Made by a program: the position numbers and the translations under genes. From Tenericutes bacterium HGW-Tenericutes-2 (lineage in GTDB: Bacteria; Bacillota_I; Bacilli_A; Acholeplasmatales; Acholeplasmataceae), in the NCBI GenBank assembly GCA_002839095.1, contig PGXL01000001.1, positions 1-64,000 of the forward strand: 64,000 bases of DNA. The letters are read 5' to 3'. This document shows positions 20,687 through 28,172 of this stretch, piece by piece. The notes under the pieces were generated by a model that did no database searches, was not told the DNA's origin, and saw nothing but the letters and a program-made list of their open reading frames with translations. Positions within the stretch are counted from its first letter, which is position 1. Each line of letters starts with the position of its first letter.

Positions 20687-21973
20687 TTACATTTCCTCCT
20701 TATACGCCTTGAGCGCTTCAAGAGATCTTTTTACATAGAGTTCTTTTCTCATTTTTTTATAGTGCTTAAATTCTAATGGTGGAAATAATCCTAGGTTCGC
20801 ATTCATTGGAACAAATGATTTATTTTCAGTAGAGATATATCTAGCCATTGCACCAATCATTGTGACTTCAGGTAATGGTTTTAATGGCTTATTTTCGATA
20901 TAGTTCGCGACCTGAATTGCAGCATTCAATCCTGAAGCTGCACTTTCTACATATCCTTCTACACCACTAATTTGTCCTGCAAAGAATAAATTTGGATATT
21001 CTTTGGTTTGATAGCTAGCATTTAATATTTTAGGACTTTCTAAATAAGTATTACGGTGCATCACACCATATCTTAGAATATTAGCTTCTTCAAGACCTGG
21101 AATCATTCTAATTACCTTTTTTTGTTCATCCCATGTGAGATGTGTTTGAAATCCTACAATGTTATACATGCTTTTTGCTGCATCATCTTGTCTAAGCTGC
21201 ACAACAGCATGTGGTCTTTTCTTACCCTCTTGTTCAAGACCAACAGGCTTCATTGGACCAAAAAGAAGCGTATCAATTCCACGTTCTGCCATCACTTCAA
21301 CTGGCATACATCCTTCAAATACATTATTTTCAAAGTCCTTGAATTCTACTTTTTTTGCATTGATAACCGCAGCATGAAATGCTTCATATTCTTCTTTTGT
21401 CATTGGACAGTTGATATAGGCTGCTTCACCCTTATCATATCTACTTTTTAAATATGCGATATCCATATTAATCGAATTCGCATCAATAATTGGCGCGATC
21501 GCATCAAAAAAATGAAGATGGTCTGTATGAATTAACTCATGAATCGATTTGGACAAAGCATCTGATGCAAGCGGACCTGCACAAATGATAGTTACTTCAT
21601 TTGGATCAATTGATGTCACTTCATCATAGATGACTTCAATATTTGGATGATTCTTAATATGATTTTCAATATATTCTGAAAAAAGCACGCGGTCTACAGC
21701 TAGGCTTGAGCCAGCTGGAACGCTTGCATGATGTGCTGCATTCATAATCAAGGAATTAAATTCCAACATTTCGTGTTTTAATAATCCGACTGCATTATGA
21801 ATATCGTTAGATCTTAATGAGTTTGAACAAACGAGTTCTGCAAAATTCCCGCTCTGATGGGCTGCAGTCATCTTTTTAGGTCTCATTTCATAGAGCTTAA
21901 CTTTGATGTTTTTATTTGCAAGATAGAAAGCAGCTTCACTGCCTGCTAGTCCTGCACCAATTATTTTGACCAT
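20687..21973 (-). CDS. trmFO: Methylenetetrahydrofolate-tRNA-(uracil-5-)-methyltransferase TrmFO
   Basis: An FAD- and folate-dependent enzyme making m5U54 in the tRNA T-loop. It starts MVKIIGAGLAGSEAAFYLA (FAD-binding GxGxxG), with family segments LYEMRPKKMTAAHQ, ELVCSNSLRSND, CMPVEVMAERG, FGPMKPVGLE and LFFAGQISGVEGY. The ATG at 21973 is preferred over an in-frame ATG at 21997. GGTGAT lies before it, and a TATAAT (21989-21994) overlaps the upstream region. Use of methylene-THF links it to the folate transporter 1.5 kb away. It is coupled directly to xerC. Confidence 0.93.
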   Translation of the reverse strand: MVKIIGAGLAGSEAAFYLANKNIKVKLYEMRPKKMTAAHQSGNFAELVCSNSLRSNDIHNAVGLLKHEMLEFNSLIMNAAHHASVPAGSSLAVDRVLFSEYIENHIKNHPNIEVIYDEVTSIDPNEVTIICAGPLASDALSKSIHELIHTDHLHFFDAIAPIIDANSINMDIAYLKSRYDKGEAAYINCPMTKEEYEAFHAAVINAKKVEFKDFENNVFEGCMPVEVMAERGIDTLLFGPMKPVGLEQEGKKRPHAVVQLRQDDAAKSMYNIVGFQTHLTWDEQKKVIRMIPGLEEANILRYGVMHRNTYLESPKILNASYQTKEYPNLFFAGQISGVEGYVESAASGLNAAIQVANYIENKPLKPLPEVTMIGAMARYISTENKSFVPMNANLGLFPPLEFKHYKKMRKELYVKRSLEALKAYKEEM

Positions 21974-22013
21974 TTTATCACCACTTCTATTATACATGAA
22001 AAAGCGCTCCGAT

Positions 22014-22046
22014 ATAAAAAAAACTGCAAGCCTTTTAGACTTGCAG
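22014..22046 (-). terminator. Terminator after the FMN-binding-like lipoprotein
   Basis: CTGCAAG (22040-22046) pairs with CTTGCAG (22024-22030), followed by a T-run on the minus strand. It insulates the trmFO promoter region. Confidence 0.85.
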
Positions 22047-22064
22047 CAATATCTTTTTTTCTAA

Positions 22065-23105
22065 TTAGAAACGACCAATAATAACATCTTCAATCTTAAG
22101 TATTCCAGCAGCCACTAAAGCTTTCTGATAAGACTCAGATTCTCTGGATAATCTAACAGTAGCTCCTGCATAGGTATCAATAGAATTTTGTGCTGTGCGT
22201 GTAGCACCTGCAGCTACATCGACACCAAATTGATTCTTATCATTAATTGAACCTTCATATTTTTCATCTGACCAATCGACAAGTGATAGAACCTCCAGTG
22301 CATTCTTACCTATTAGATAGCTTCTGATTGCACCATAATTACCTGCCCAACCACCAAGACCTGTAAATCCTGTTTTAGCAGTCATTTCTTGTGGAACACC
22401 TGAGGTGAATGTTACACCAAACTTTTCAAGCATTAACTGTACAGATGATGAAGATGAAATCCCTTCTAAAATACCTGTATCTGTAACGACATGTGACCAA
22501 TAGCTCATATTGAAGAAATGCTTTTCAGCAAGTGTAGCCCAATCTGTTGGATTAATCAATGCGCCACCCGAAGTTCTTCTTGTAGGTACCAATAGACCAC
22601 TACCAATGGTTAATACGGATACATTTTGGCTAAAATCAAATGTAGATGGTAGTTTAATTTCATATTGGTATCTAGTGATAGGATCTACCATTAATAAAGC
22701 AACTGTTCCTTCAGCACTTACACCGATTGCGTAAAAGCTCATGAAATCTCCTGTAGTTACTGTGAACATCGAAGTTCCTGCTTGATAATTAGCACCTGGT
22801 GTAGCTGCAACTGGATCAACTGCATAATTGATTTCTGCAGTCGCTTCAGTTACTAAACGACTCTTCCAAACGCCATTACTTAAAATCTGAAAATCCATAG
22901 CTGCGTCAACAATCGTACCATCTTTAGCGATGTATAAGGTTGTCTTAATGTATTGAGTAGCCTCTTCAAATAAAACACCTGACGCTTCTCCATTCCATGA
23001 ATAACCCTCATAGACACCACTATAGTCAACGACTTCTTCTTTAGCACATGCAACCAAGAAGAGGACAGCTGTCAATGTTATAACTAATGTCAATATTTTT
23101 CTCAT
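22065..23105 (-). CDS. Lipoprotein with FMN-binding-like motifs
   Basis: 346 residues with a lipoprotein signal peptide (basic MRKI, hydrophobic core, LVAC with Cys20 as the lipidation site). After the lipid anchor, GVYEGYSWNG and KDGTIVDAAMDF resemble the start of FMN_bind domains. Near the C-terminus two DxxAGAT motifs (DVAAGATRT and DTYAGATVR) resemble the Dxx(S/T)GAT site that ApbE-type flavin transferases modify on Thr. If so, it would be a surface flavin electron carrier like Listeria PplA. I see no apbE, ndh2 or similar gene nearby, so the assignment is tentative. It is a single-gene unit with a strong promoter and terminator. Confidence 0.55.
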   Translation of the reverse strand: MRKILTLVITLTAVLFLVACAKEEVVDYSGVYEGYSWNGEASGVLFEEATQYIKTTLYIAKDGTIVDAAMDFQILSNGVWKSRLVTEATAEINYAVDPVAATPGANYQAGTSMFTVTTGDFMSFYAIGVSAEGTVALLMVDPITRYQYEIKLPSTFDFSQNVSVLTIGSGLLVPTRRTSGGALINPTDWATLAEKHFFNMSYWSHVVTDTGILEGISSSSSVQLMLEKFGVTFTSGVPQEMTAKTGFTGLGGWAGNYGAIRSYLIGKNALEVLSLVDWSDEKYEGSINDKNQFGVDVAAGATRTAQNSIDTYAGATVRLSRESESYQKALVAAGILKIEDVIIGRF

Positions 23106-23141
23106 TTTTTATTTCTCCTTTTTTGTGATATGACAAGGGTG

Positions 23142-23170
23142 ATTATATAAGAAAATGGTAAACATATCAA
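23142..23170 (-). promoter_or_regulatory. Promoter of the lipoprotein gene
   Basis: TTGATA (23165-23170), 17 bases, TATAAT (23142-23147), about 40 bases before the ATG; AAGGAG precedes the start. Confidence 0.8.
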
Positions 23171-23237
23171 ATGATATCATAATGAAATTGGACTTGTTAG
23201 GAATCATTATAATCTATAGCCTTTTCATTATAAATTT

Positions 23238-23266
23238 AATAAAAAAAGACGTAATATTACGTCTTT
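23238..23266 (-). terminator. Terminator of folT
   Basis: Inverted repeat AAAGACGTAAT-ATTACGTCTTT (23245-23266) followed by TTTT on the minus strand. The folT stop codon lies inside the repeat. Confidence 0.85.
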
Positions 23267-23790
23267 AGTTTTTCAGGCTGTAAACTGTATTGCTCGTGGA
23301 ACGGGATAAGCTTTCGATAAAGATCCTTAACCAGAACAAAGATAATAATTGAGTTGAATGGGATTAATGCCATTCTAAGAACTAATAAAGCAAGTGTAGT
23401 CTCTCTCCCAAAATGCATAAATAATGCAAATGTATTGGATAGTGAGACTAATACATAAGTAAGTGGAATAACGTAAGCAAGCTTATAGGGTTGATATCTC
23501 TTATGTAGAAATAAACCTGGTACAATTCCCCAAACCATTGGTCCGATTACAAAGAAGGGTAGATATCCTTGACCTGCAATCATTACACCAATTCCATCAC
23601 CAACAAAACCCATGATTGCTCCATAAACTGGACCAAGGATAATGCTGCCTAATACAATAGGTATTGCATAAAATGGTAATCCGAAGTTTGGAATTCCTAT
23701 TGCGTACTTAAAGAATACATCAATTACGATACTAACTGCAGCAAGTGAAGCTGCCAAAACAAGCTTTTGAATCTGTAAATTCCCTTTCAT
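23257..23790 (-). CDS. folT: ECF transporter S component for folate
   Basis: 177 residues, with about six membrane helices and the N-terminal IQKLVLAASLAAVSIVID plus the GDGIGVMIAGQG loop typical of folate-type ECF substrate-binding subunits. It would capture extracellular folate and hand it to a shared EcfAA'T energising module, which is not in this window. The folate specificity rests mainly on the THF riboswitch directly upstream. The start is the ATG at 23790 (MKGNLQIQK). A longer in-frame start at 23823 lies within the riboswitch expression platform and is rejected. GGAGG stands 8 bases upstream. Confidence 0.85.
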   Translation of the reverse strand: MKGNLQIQKLVLAASLAAVSIVIDVFFKYAIGIPNFGLPFYAIPIVLGSIILGPVYGAIMGFVGDGIGVMIAGQGYLPFFVIGPMVWGIVPGLFLHKRYQPYKLAYVIPLTYVLVSLSNTFALFMHFGRETTLALLVLRMALIPFNSIIIFVLVKDLYRKLIPFHEQYSLQPEKLKT

Positions 23791-23791
23791 G

Positions 23792-23817
23792 AAAAAAGAC
23801 CTCCTATTTTTGAGGTC
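23792..23817 (-). promoter_or_regulatory. THF riboswitch expression platform (SD-sequestering/terminator hairpin)
   Basis: GACCTC pairs with GAGGTC over an 8-base loop. The 3' arm contains the ribosome site GGAGG and is followed by TTTTTT and the ATG. The same hairpin could hide the ribosome site or terminate transcription. Confidence 0.75.
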
Positions 23818-23829
23818 CACCATAATTGC

Positions 23830-23922
23830 TTACAGCGGACGCATTAGAAAACCGCCACTTTCGTGTTCGTTCTAATCCGACATCCCATGATTAGACACTT
23901 AACGCTTTCTAATTACTCTGCA
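23830..23922 (-). promoter_or_regulatory. THF (tetrahydrofolate) riboswitch
   Basis: The minus strand holds the class signature: AGAGTA near the 5' end, GCGTTAAGTGTC, GGGATGTCG and, near the 3' end, GCGTCCGCTG, with intervening P2/P3 stems (TTAG with CTAA; CACGAAAGTG). This matches the folT-leader tetrahydrofolate aptamer of Firmicutes. It begins within a few bases of the predicted transcription start and represses folT when folate is plentiful (established for the class). Confidence 0.9.
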
Positions 23923-23927
23923 TGTTT

Positions 23928-23933
23928 ATTATA
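23928..23933 (-). promoter_or_regulatory. -10 element for the folT riboswitch transcript
   Basis: Perfect TATAAT placed so that transcription would start at about 23921, the 5' edge of the THF aptamer. There is no good -35 at 16-18 bases. Confidence 0.55.
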
Positions 23934-23961
23934 CAAGATTTATTATTATTTCACATCTAAA

Positions 23962-23991
23962 ACGAAAAAAAATGACAATCGCTGTCATTTA
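23962..23991 (-). terminator. Terminator after ung
   Basis: AAATGACA-GCGAT-TGTCATTT (23970-23990 on the complement) followed by a T-run. It overlaps the ung stop codon. Confidence 0.85.
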
Positions 23992-24636
23992 TAGTTCCCA
24001 ATTGATTGGATTGATTTGATGCTTGATTAAGAATTGATTTGTTTTAGAAAAGGGTTTGGATCCAAAAAATCCTCGATGAGCAGACAGTGGAGATGGATGA
24101 ACTGATGTTAGAATTAAATGATTTGGATTATTTAAATAAGCTTTAAATTTAATGGCTTGTGATCCCCAGAGAATAAATACTACTGGAGTATTCTTCAAAT
24201 TAATTTTTTTCACTACTTCTAGAGTAAACTCTTCCCATCCTTTTTTTTGATGGCTCATCGGTTCATGTAAAACAACTGTAAGTACTGTATTGAGCAATAA
24301 CACACCTTGTTTCGCCCAGGACGTAAGATTCCCTGTCGTTGGATACTTGATGGATAGATCATCAACAAGTTCTTTATAAATGTTTTTTAGGCTTGGTGGA
24401 TAGGCTCCTTTTTCGACTGAAAAAGCGAGTCCATGTGCTTGTCCTATATTATGATAGGGATCTTGTCCGATAATAACAACCTTTACTTCATCATAGGGTG
24501 TTAGCCTAAAGCAAGAAAGACGATCATCTTTTGGAGGTAGGATTGTTTTATGTTTGTCCTCTTCCTTAAGAAAATGAACTAATTCTTTGAAGTATGGTTT
24601 ATTTAATTCTTCTTGAATCAAATCATTCCACAACAT
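23989..24636 (-). CDS. ung: Uracil-DNA glycosylase
   Basis: Removes uracil from DNA to start base-excision repair. 215 residues, family 1. The water-activating motif is GQDPYHNIGQAHGLAFSV (catalytic Asp), LLLNTVLTV lies mid-protein, and the C-terminal HPSPLSAHRGFFGSKPF is the His-containing minor-groove loop. The start overlaps the upstream signal-peptidase gene by 8-14 bases, so the two are probably translationally coupled. This is an unexpected partnership, likely read-through of the surface module into a repair gene. Confidence 0.95.
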   Translation of the reverse strand: MLWNDLIQEELNKPYFKELVHFLKEEDKHKTILPPKDDRLSCFRLTPYDEVKVVIIGQDPYHNIGQAHGLAFSVEKGAYPPSLKNIYKELVDDLSIKYPTTGNLTSWAKQGVLLLNTVLTVVLHEPMSHQKKGWEEFTLEVVKKINLKNTPVVFILWGSQAIKFKAYLNNPNHLILTSVHPSPLSAHRGFFGSKPFSKTNQFLIKHQINPINWEL

Positions 24637-25183
24637 CTTGATCTTCCCCTGGTTTTTTCTTGATTAATTTAATAATAACGACAATAATGACAACATTCAA
24701 TACGACTAAGCCTAAGAATATTGGATTTTCAATTAAGATTAAAGCAAAAATAATAACATAGCCAACCCAAGGAATTTTAAATGCTACAACTCCTACAATA
24801 TCTTCATCATATATTGTCCATGGATCTGCGTAATCTCTTCCCTCAGGAACAGTTTCATACGCACGCACACCATCAATGGTTTCAATTGAAAAAATATAAT
24901 GGGTAACTAGCTCTTTTTTTCCATCATTATTTAAATCTACTCTAAAGGTAATTGGGTCACCAATTTCTAATTCATCTAAATTGGCCTTTGTTGAAATAAC
25001 AATATCACCAACATTATAAACAGGTTCCATCGATGGAGTAAGGACTGCAAATCCCTTAAAACCAATGATATCCATTGTTTTATTTGGAGCAATCACCTCA
25101 AGTGCAATAAAGATAAAAAGGATCGAAGTGATTGTATAAAAGATGATATTCAATATTTTTTTCTTTAAGCTTTGATTTTCCAT
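24623..25183 (-). CDS. Signal peptidase I, archaeal/ER (SipW-like) type, copy B
   Basis: 186 residues. An N-terminal helix (about 10-30) is followed by the catalytic Ser51 in LTPSMEPVYNVGD and His95 in VTHYIF, which replaces the Lys of ordinary bacterial type I enzymes. This Ser-His pairing defines the S26B/SipW class. The VGVVAFKIPWVGY region and a C-terminal helix with KKKPGEDQ complete the fold. SipW enzymes process TasA/CalY-type matrix proteins, and three such substrates are encoded 3 kb upstream. The ATG at 25183 is preferred to an in-frame GTG at 25189, which touches the AAGG ribosome site. It is coupled to ung. Confidence 0.85.
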   Translation of the reverse strand: MENQSLKKKILNIIFYTITSILFIFIALEVIAPNKTMDIIGFKGFAVLTPSMEPVYNVGDIVISTKANLDELEIGDPITFRVDLNNDGKKELVTHYIFSIETIDGVRAYETVPEGRDYADPWTIYDEDIVGVVAFKIPWVGYVIIFALILIENPIFLGLVVLNVVIIVVIIKLIKKKPGEDQDVVE

Positions 25184-25207
25184 GTTCACCTTAATAAAAG
25201 AAACCTA

Positions 25208-25843
25208 CTATCTAGAAGGTTTACTTTTTTTGTCTTTTTCGTTAATAAAGAAATAATGCACAAGGCCAAGTATCAATACATGCGTACTAAACATAACCAA
25301 GTAACCTCTTAAATTGGATGATGTGAAGTAAATTACACCAATAAATGATGATTCTCTAACAAATTTATAATCGATATTTTCTATTTGATTTGTATTTCTA
25401 ATAAAACCATCAAATGATGTATCAATTTCACCTAAGTTTTCTCTAATATCAACTATGGTTTCAACCCAATATACTTCTGTTGAAAATCTTCCATAAACAA
25501 TAACTTTATCACCAACTTCAATATCATTGATATCGAAGGGATGTACTGTGATTACTCTTTGATATAGTTCTTCATCAAGTTCTTGAGTATTAGGAATTGC
25601 TATTAGATTTGCATATCCTAATAGATTGATTCCACGATTCGGTAGAACCAAAGGAATTGTAATAAATAGAATGTGTAGAGATGCTAAACCAGTAATAATC
25701 CAAAAGATTGTTTTTTTGTTAAATTTAAATTTCTTTTTTTTAGTTTTTCCTGCACTCTCTAGTTGTCTATTCTCACCAATTTCGCTCATTTTTTGCTTTT
25801 TCAGCAATAGAACAAGCTCCTCAGTTGTCATAAAATCAGTCAA
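25208..25843 (-). CDS. Degenerate signal-peptidase-like membrane protein
   Basis: 211 residues with a Lys-rich cytoplasmic N-terminus (KKKKFKFNKK), one helix (about 50-70), an extracytoplasmic region and a second helix near 185-203. The pattern FDINDIEVGDKVIVYG, then WVETIVDI and SSFIGVIYF, runs parallel to the ELEIGDPITF, VTHYIF and DIVGVVAF blocks of the active peptidases on either side. The SMEP serine segment is replaced (LIAIPNTQELDE), and the His position reads Glu-Thr. It is therefore probably catalytically dead, perhaps a substrate adaptor or regulator. The start is TTG with GGATGTGAT upstream. Confidence 0.6.
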   Translation of the reverse strand: MTDFMTTEELVLLLKKQKMSEIGENRQLESAGKTKKKKFKFNKKTIFWIITGLASLHILFITIPLVLPNRGINLLGYANLIAIPNTQELDEELYQRVITVHPFDINDIEVGDKVIVYGRFSTEVYWVETIVDIRENLGEIDTSFDGFIRNTNQIENIDYKFVRESSFIGVIYFTSSNLRGYLVMFSTHVLILGLVHYFFINEKDKKSKPSR

Positions 25844-25854
25844 GTTATCACATC

Positions 25855-26424
25855 CTATATTTCTGTCGTTTCTACCTTTTCAATTTTTTCTTTCTTGCCT
25901 GATTTCACTAAATAAACGATTGCACCGATAACAATTAAATTTACAGAAACAGCAGCAATTCCAAATGGACTCTTAATAAAATTAACCAATACGCCAAGTT
26001 GACGAATTCTAAATCCATAAACCCCAATAATATCTGAATCTCTTAAGATCCATGTATCTGGTGTAGTACTACCATAACGATTGGTTCTAAATATGCGATC
26101 TCCATCGTTATTTTCAGTAATTGTGTGTATGTAATGTGTAACAGTTTCTTTTGTTCCGTTATAGTCAATATCAGCCTTAAAGGTAATAATATCACCAACC
26201 TCTAATTTGTCAGGGTTAGGATTCCAAACAATAACCATGTCATCAACATCAATGACTGGCTCCATGCTCTCTGTTAGGACAACATAAGGTTTAAATTGAA
26301 AAACCTTGATTGTCATGTCAGGAATAAATAATTCAAGTAATATATAGAGAACTAATAAGCCAGAAAATATAAAAAATGCGATAGTTCCTACTGTTTTAAG
26401 TGTTTTCTTCGTTTCTGTTTTCAC
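25855..26424 (-). CDS. Signal peptidase I, archaeal/ER (SipW-like) type, copy A
   Basis: 189 residues: an N-terminal helix (about 12-33), Ser53 in LTESMEPVIDVDD, His97 in VTHYIHTI, the downstream DSDIIGVYGFRIRQLG block and a C-terminal helix ending in a Lys/Glu tail. It is a class S26B enzyme cleaving signal peptides on the outer face of the membrane. The start is GTG with AGGGGA about 10 bases upstream. It opens the operon S26B-A, pseudo-peptidase, S26B-B, ung, separated by a terminator from the substrate operon. Two diverged catalytic copies may divide labour among the substrates. Confidence 0.87.
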   Translation of the reverse strand: MKTETKKTLKTVGTIAFFIFSGLLVLYILLELFIPDMTIKVFQFKPYVVLTESMEPVIDVDDMVIVWNPNPDKLEVGDIITFKADIDYNGTKETVTHYIHTITENNDGDRIFRTNRYGSTTPDTWILRDSDIIGVYGFRIRQLGVLVNFIKSPFGIAAVSVNLIVIGAIVYLVKSGKKEKIEKVETTEI

Positions 26425-26479
26425 TATACCAATCCCCTCGAGATAAGTTTTTGAATATCGAAGAAATTATATCACAAAA

Positions 26480-26526
26480 AACAAAAAAAGTTAATAAAAT
26501 CCTGAATAATTAAGGCTATTAACTTT
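26480..26526 (-). terminator. Terminator of the surface-protein operon
   Basis: AAAGTTAATA (26517-26526 on the complement) pairs with TATTAACTTT (26487-26496), reinforced by CCT/AGG, and is followed by TTTTT. It overlaps the stop codon of the repeat protein. A -10 TATAAT for the peptidase operon lies just beyond, near 26467-26472. Confidence 0.8.
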
Positions 26527-28096
26527 AATTGTTAGAATATGGTGCCCAATAGGATTCAGAACCAGTTTCACCCGGAGTGATATTGGTTGAAGTTTGAAGT
26601 GCTATGTAAGCAACATTTTCGTAAATCGCGATATTATTTTGTATATATGTGTTATAGCTTTGATAATATAGAGTTCCAATTCGATTCCAAGCATTATTTG
26701 CGGTGCCTGGTATAACGTTATTATTCGCGTTATTCGCATTTACGACTTTATAAGCATAATTACCGTAGAATGCATAATCATCAAGTGCATAAACATTATA
26801 TGGTTGCCATTCTGATGTGTTGACCACATTCCATGCATTATATGATGTGCCTGGTTCATTTGCATTCGCATTTGTCAGGTTAACTACTTTGTAAAGTAAA
26901 CCATTATGGAAGATATGATTGCCTGTTTCGTATGTATTATATGGCTGATAAGTATCTGTATCCATACGATTCCATGCGTTGTAGGTTGTTTGTGGTGTGT
27001 TTGCATTTGCATTGGTTAAATTGTATGGTTTATAGATTCCACCATTATGAATGACATGATCAGTAACTACATATGTGTTATATGTTTGATAGTTTGGTGT
27101 ATCAATTCGATTCCAAGCATTATATGAAGTTCCTGGGAAGTTAACTTTCGCATTGGCTGCATTGATTGCTTTATAGATTCCACCATTATATTGTACAACG
27201 TCATTTACTTTATAGTTTGCATTGTAGGAATATGTAGGCATGTTATATACTGCCCATGAGTTGTGAGATGAAGGAATATTTCCTGTTGTATAAAACTTAG
27301 CTTTATAGTAAATACCATTATATATGACAATATCATCTTTATTATAGATGGCATAAGTACTCCATTCAATAGATCCTTTGACTCTCCAAGAAGCATTGGT
27401 TCCTGGTGTGACATTTAAATCATATCCTAATGCAGCATAATATAATGTTCCATTATAAGTCACATGATCATTTTGTGCATAGGTTAAATATGGATTCCAT
27501 TCCATGGAACCAATTTGTTTCCAATGAAGTGATGTTCCTGGTTCATTGGTGTTTAGATTATATCCTACTACTGCTTGATAGATCTTGTTGTTATGAATGA
27601 CATAAGAACCTTGGACATAGGTTTGTCCAGTTGACCATGCAATAGAATACATGTTTTGCCAACCAGCTCCATTTGTTCCTGGGATGCTTGAGTTTGCTAC
27701 ACCGGCATTTAAGACACGGTAAAACATTCCTTCATGAAGTACAACATCATTCGCGTAATATGTATTTGTAGGTACATATTCGTGATAAATCTCATTAAAA
27801 GGTCCGTATGGAGCGGATGATGGTGGTGGTGCAGATGCGTAACCTCCACCAATGATTTGGTAGATTTTACCTTCCCACCATACGTAATTTCCTACTGAGT
27901 AGGTTTCGCCAAGTACGTATTCAGGGATACCTTCGATACCACCGACAGCAATTCCCCATTCTCCAATAGGTACTTCTGCTAGAACAGCATCTTGATCACC
28001 AGTAACACTGGATGACCAATATGCGTATGTGGAAGTGATTGTATATGAAAAGGCTATGACTAATGTCATCGATAATATAAACTTAAATTTTTTCAT
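26525..28096 (-). CDS. Secreted protein with ten carbohydrate-binding-module-like repeats and SipW-type signal
   Basis: 523 residues. The signal region MKKFKFILSMTLVIAFSYTI is followed by TYAYWSSSVTGD, an AYW motif typical of SipW-dependent exported proteins. From about residue 60 to the end run about ten units of roughly 45-50 residues, each with an aromatic-rich core of the type TYxxxDxVxYNGxxYKA followed by a Pro-Gly-Thr loop and W (for example NDHVTYNGTLYYAA, NDVVQYNGGIYKAI, TDHVIHNGGIYKPY). The pattern resembles CBM5/12 chitin-binding-type modules. It probably binds polysaccharide or forms an extracellular layer. No catalytic domain is present. GGAGG lies 11 bases before the ATG. Confidence 0.75.
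   Translation of the reverse strand: MKKFKFILSMTLVIAFSYTITSTYAYWSSSVTGDQDAVLAEVPIGEWGIAVGGIEGIPEYVLGETYSVGNYVWWEGKIYQIIGGGYASAPPPSSAPYGPFNEIYHEYVPTNTYYANDVVLHEGMFYRVLNAGVANSSIPGTNGAGWQNMYSIAWSTGQTYVQGSYVIHNNKIYQAVVGYNLNTNEPGTSLHWKQIGSMEWNPYLTYAQNDHVTYNGTLYYAALGYDLNVTPGTNASWRVKGSIEWSTYAIYNKDDIVIYNGIYYKAKFYTTGNIPSSHNSWAVYNMPTYSYNANYKVNDVVQYNGGIYKAINAANAKVNFPGTSYNAWNRIDTPNYQTYNTYVVTDHVIHNGGIYKPYNLTNANANTPQTTYNAWNRMDTDTYQPYNTYETGNHIFHNGLLYKVVNLTNANANEPGTSYNAWNVVNTSEWQPYNVYALDDYAFYGNYAYKVVNANNANNNVIPGTANNAWNRIGTLYYQSYNTYIQNNIAIYENVAYIALQTSTNITPGETGSESYWAPYSNN
26560..27930 (-). repeat. Ten tandem ~140-bp coding repeats
   Basis: In-frame repeats of about 47 codons inside the surface protein. Recurrent blocks encode TSYNAWN and YNGGIYK. 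Several adjacent units (26800-27200) are very alike at the DNA level, so copy number could change by slippage or recombination. Confidence 0.7.
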
Positions 28097-28119
28097 ATAT
28101 TGAACCACCTCCTTATTTG

Positions 28120-28147
28120 CGATAAAAGCAGCTAAATGTTAGCTGCT
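28120..28147 (-). terminator. Intercistronic hairpin in the surface operon
   Basis: A perfect 9-bp stem, AGCAGCTAA-CAT-TTAGCTGCT, followed by TTTTAT. It sits between the second and third genes and is probably a partial terminator or mRNA-stabilising hairpin setting relative expression. Confidence 0.6.
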
Positions 28148-28172
28148 CGTTGTTTTTATGATGTTTGTTAAA

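Noticed and set aside
27205-27414. Overlapping frame within the repeat protein
   Set aside because: It is an alternate frame of the tandem repeats on the same strand, without its own ribosome site.
26560-27930. Periodic repeats considered as a possible CRISPR array
   Set aside because: The period is about 140 bp, the repeats are in frame and encode protein modules, there are no short identical repeats with unique spacers, and no cas genes are present.
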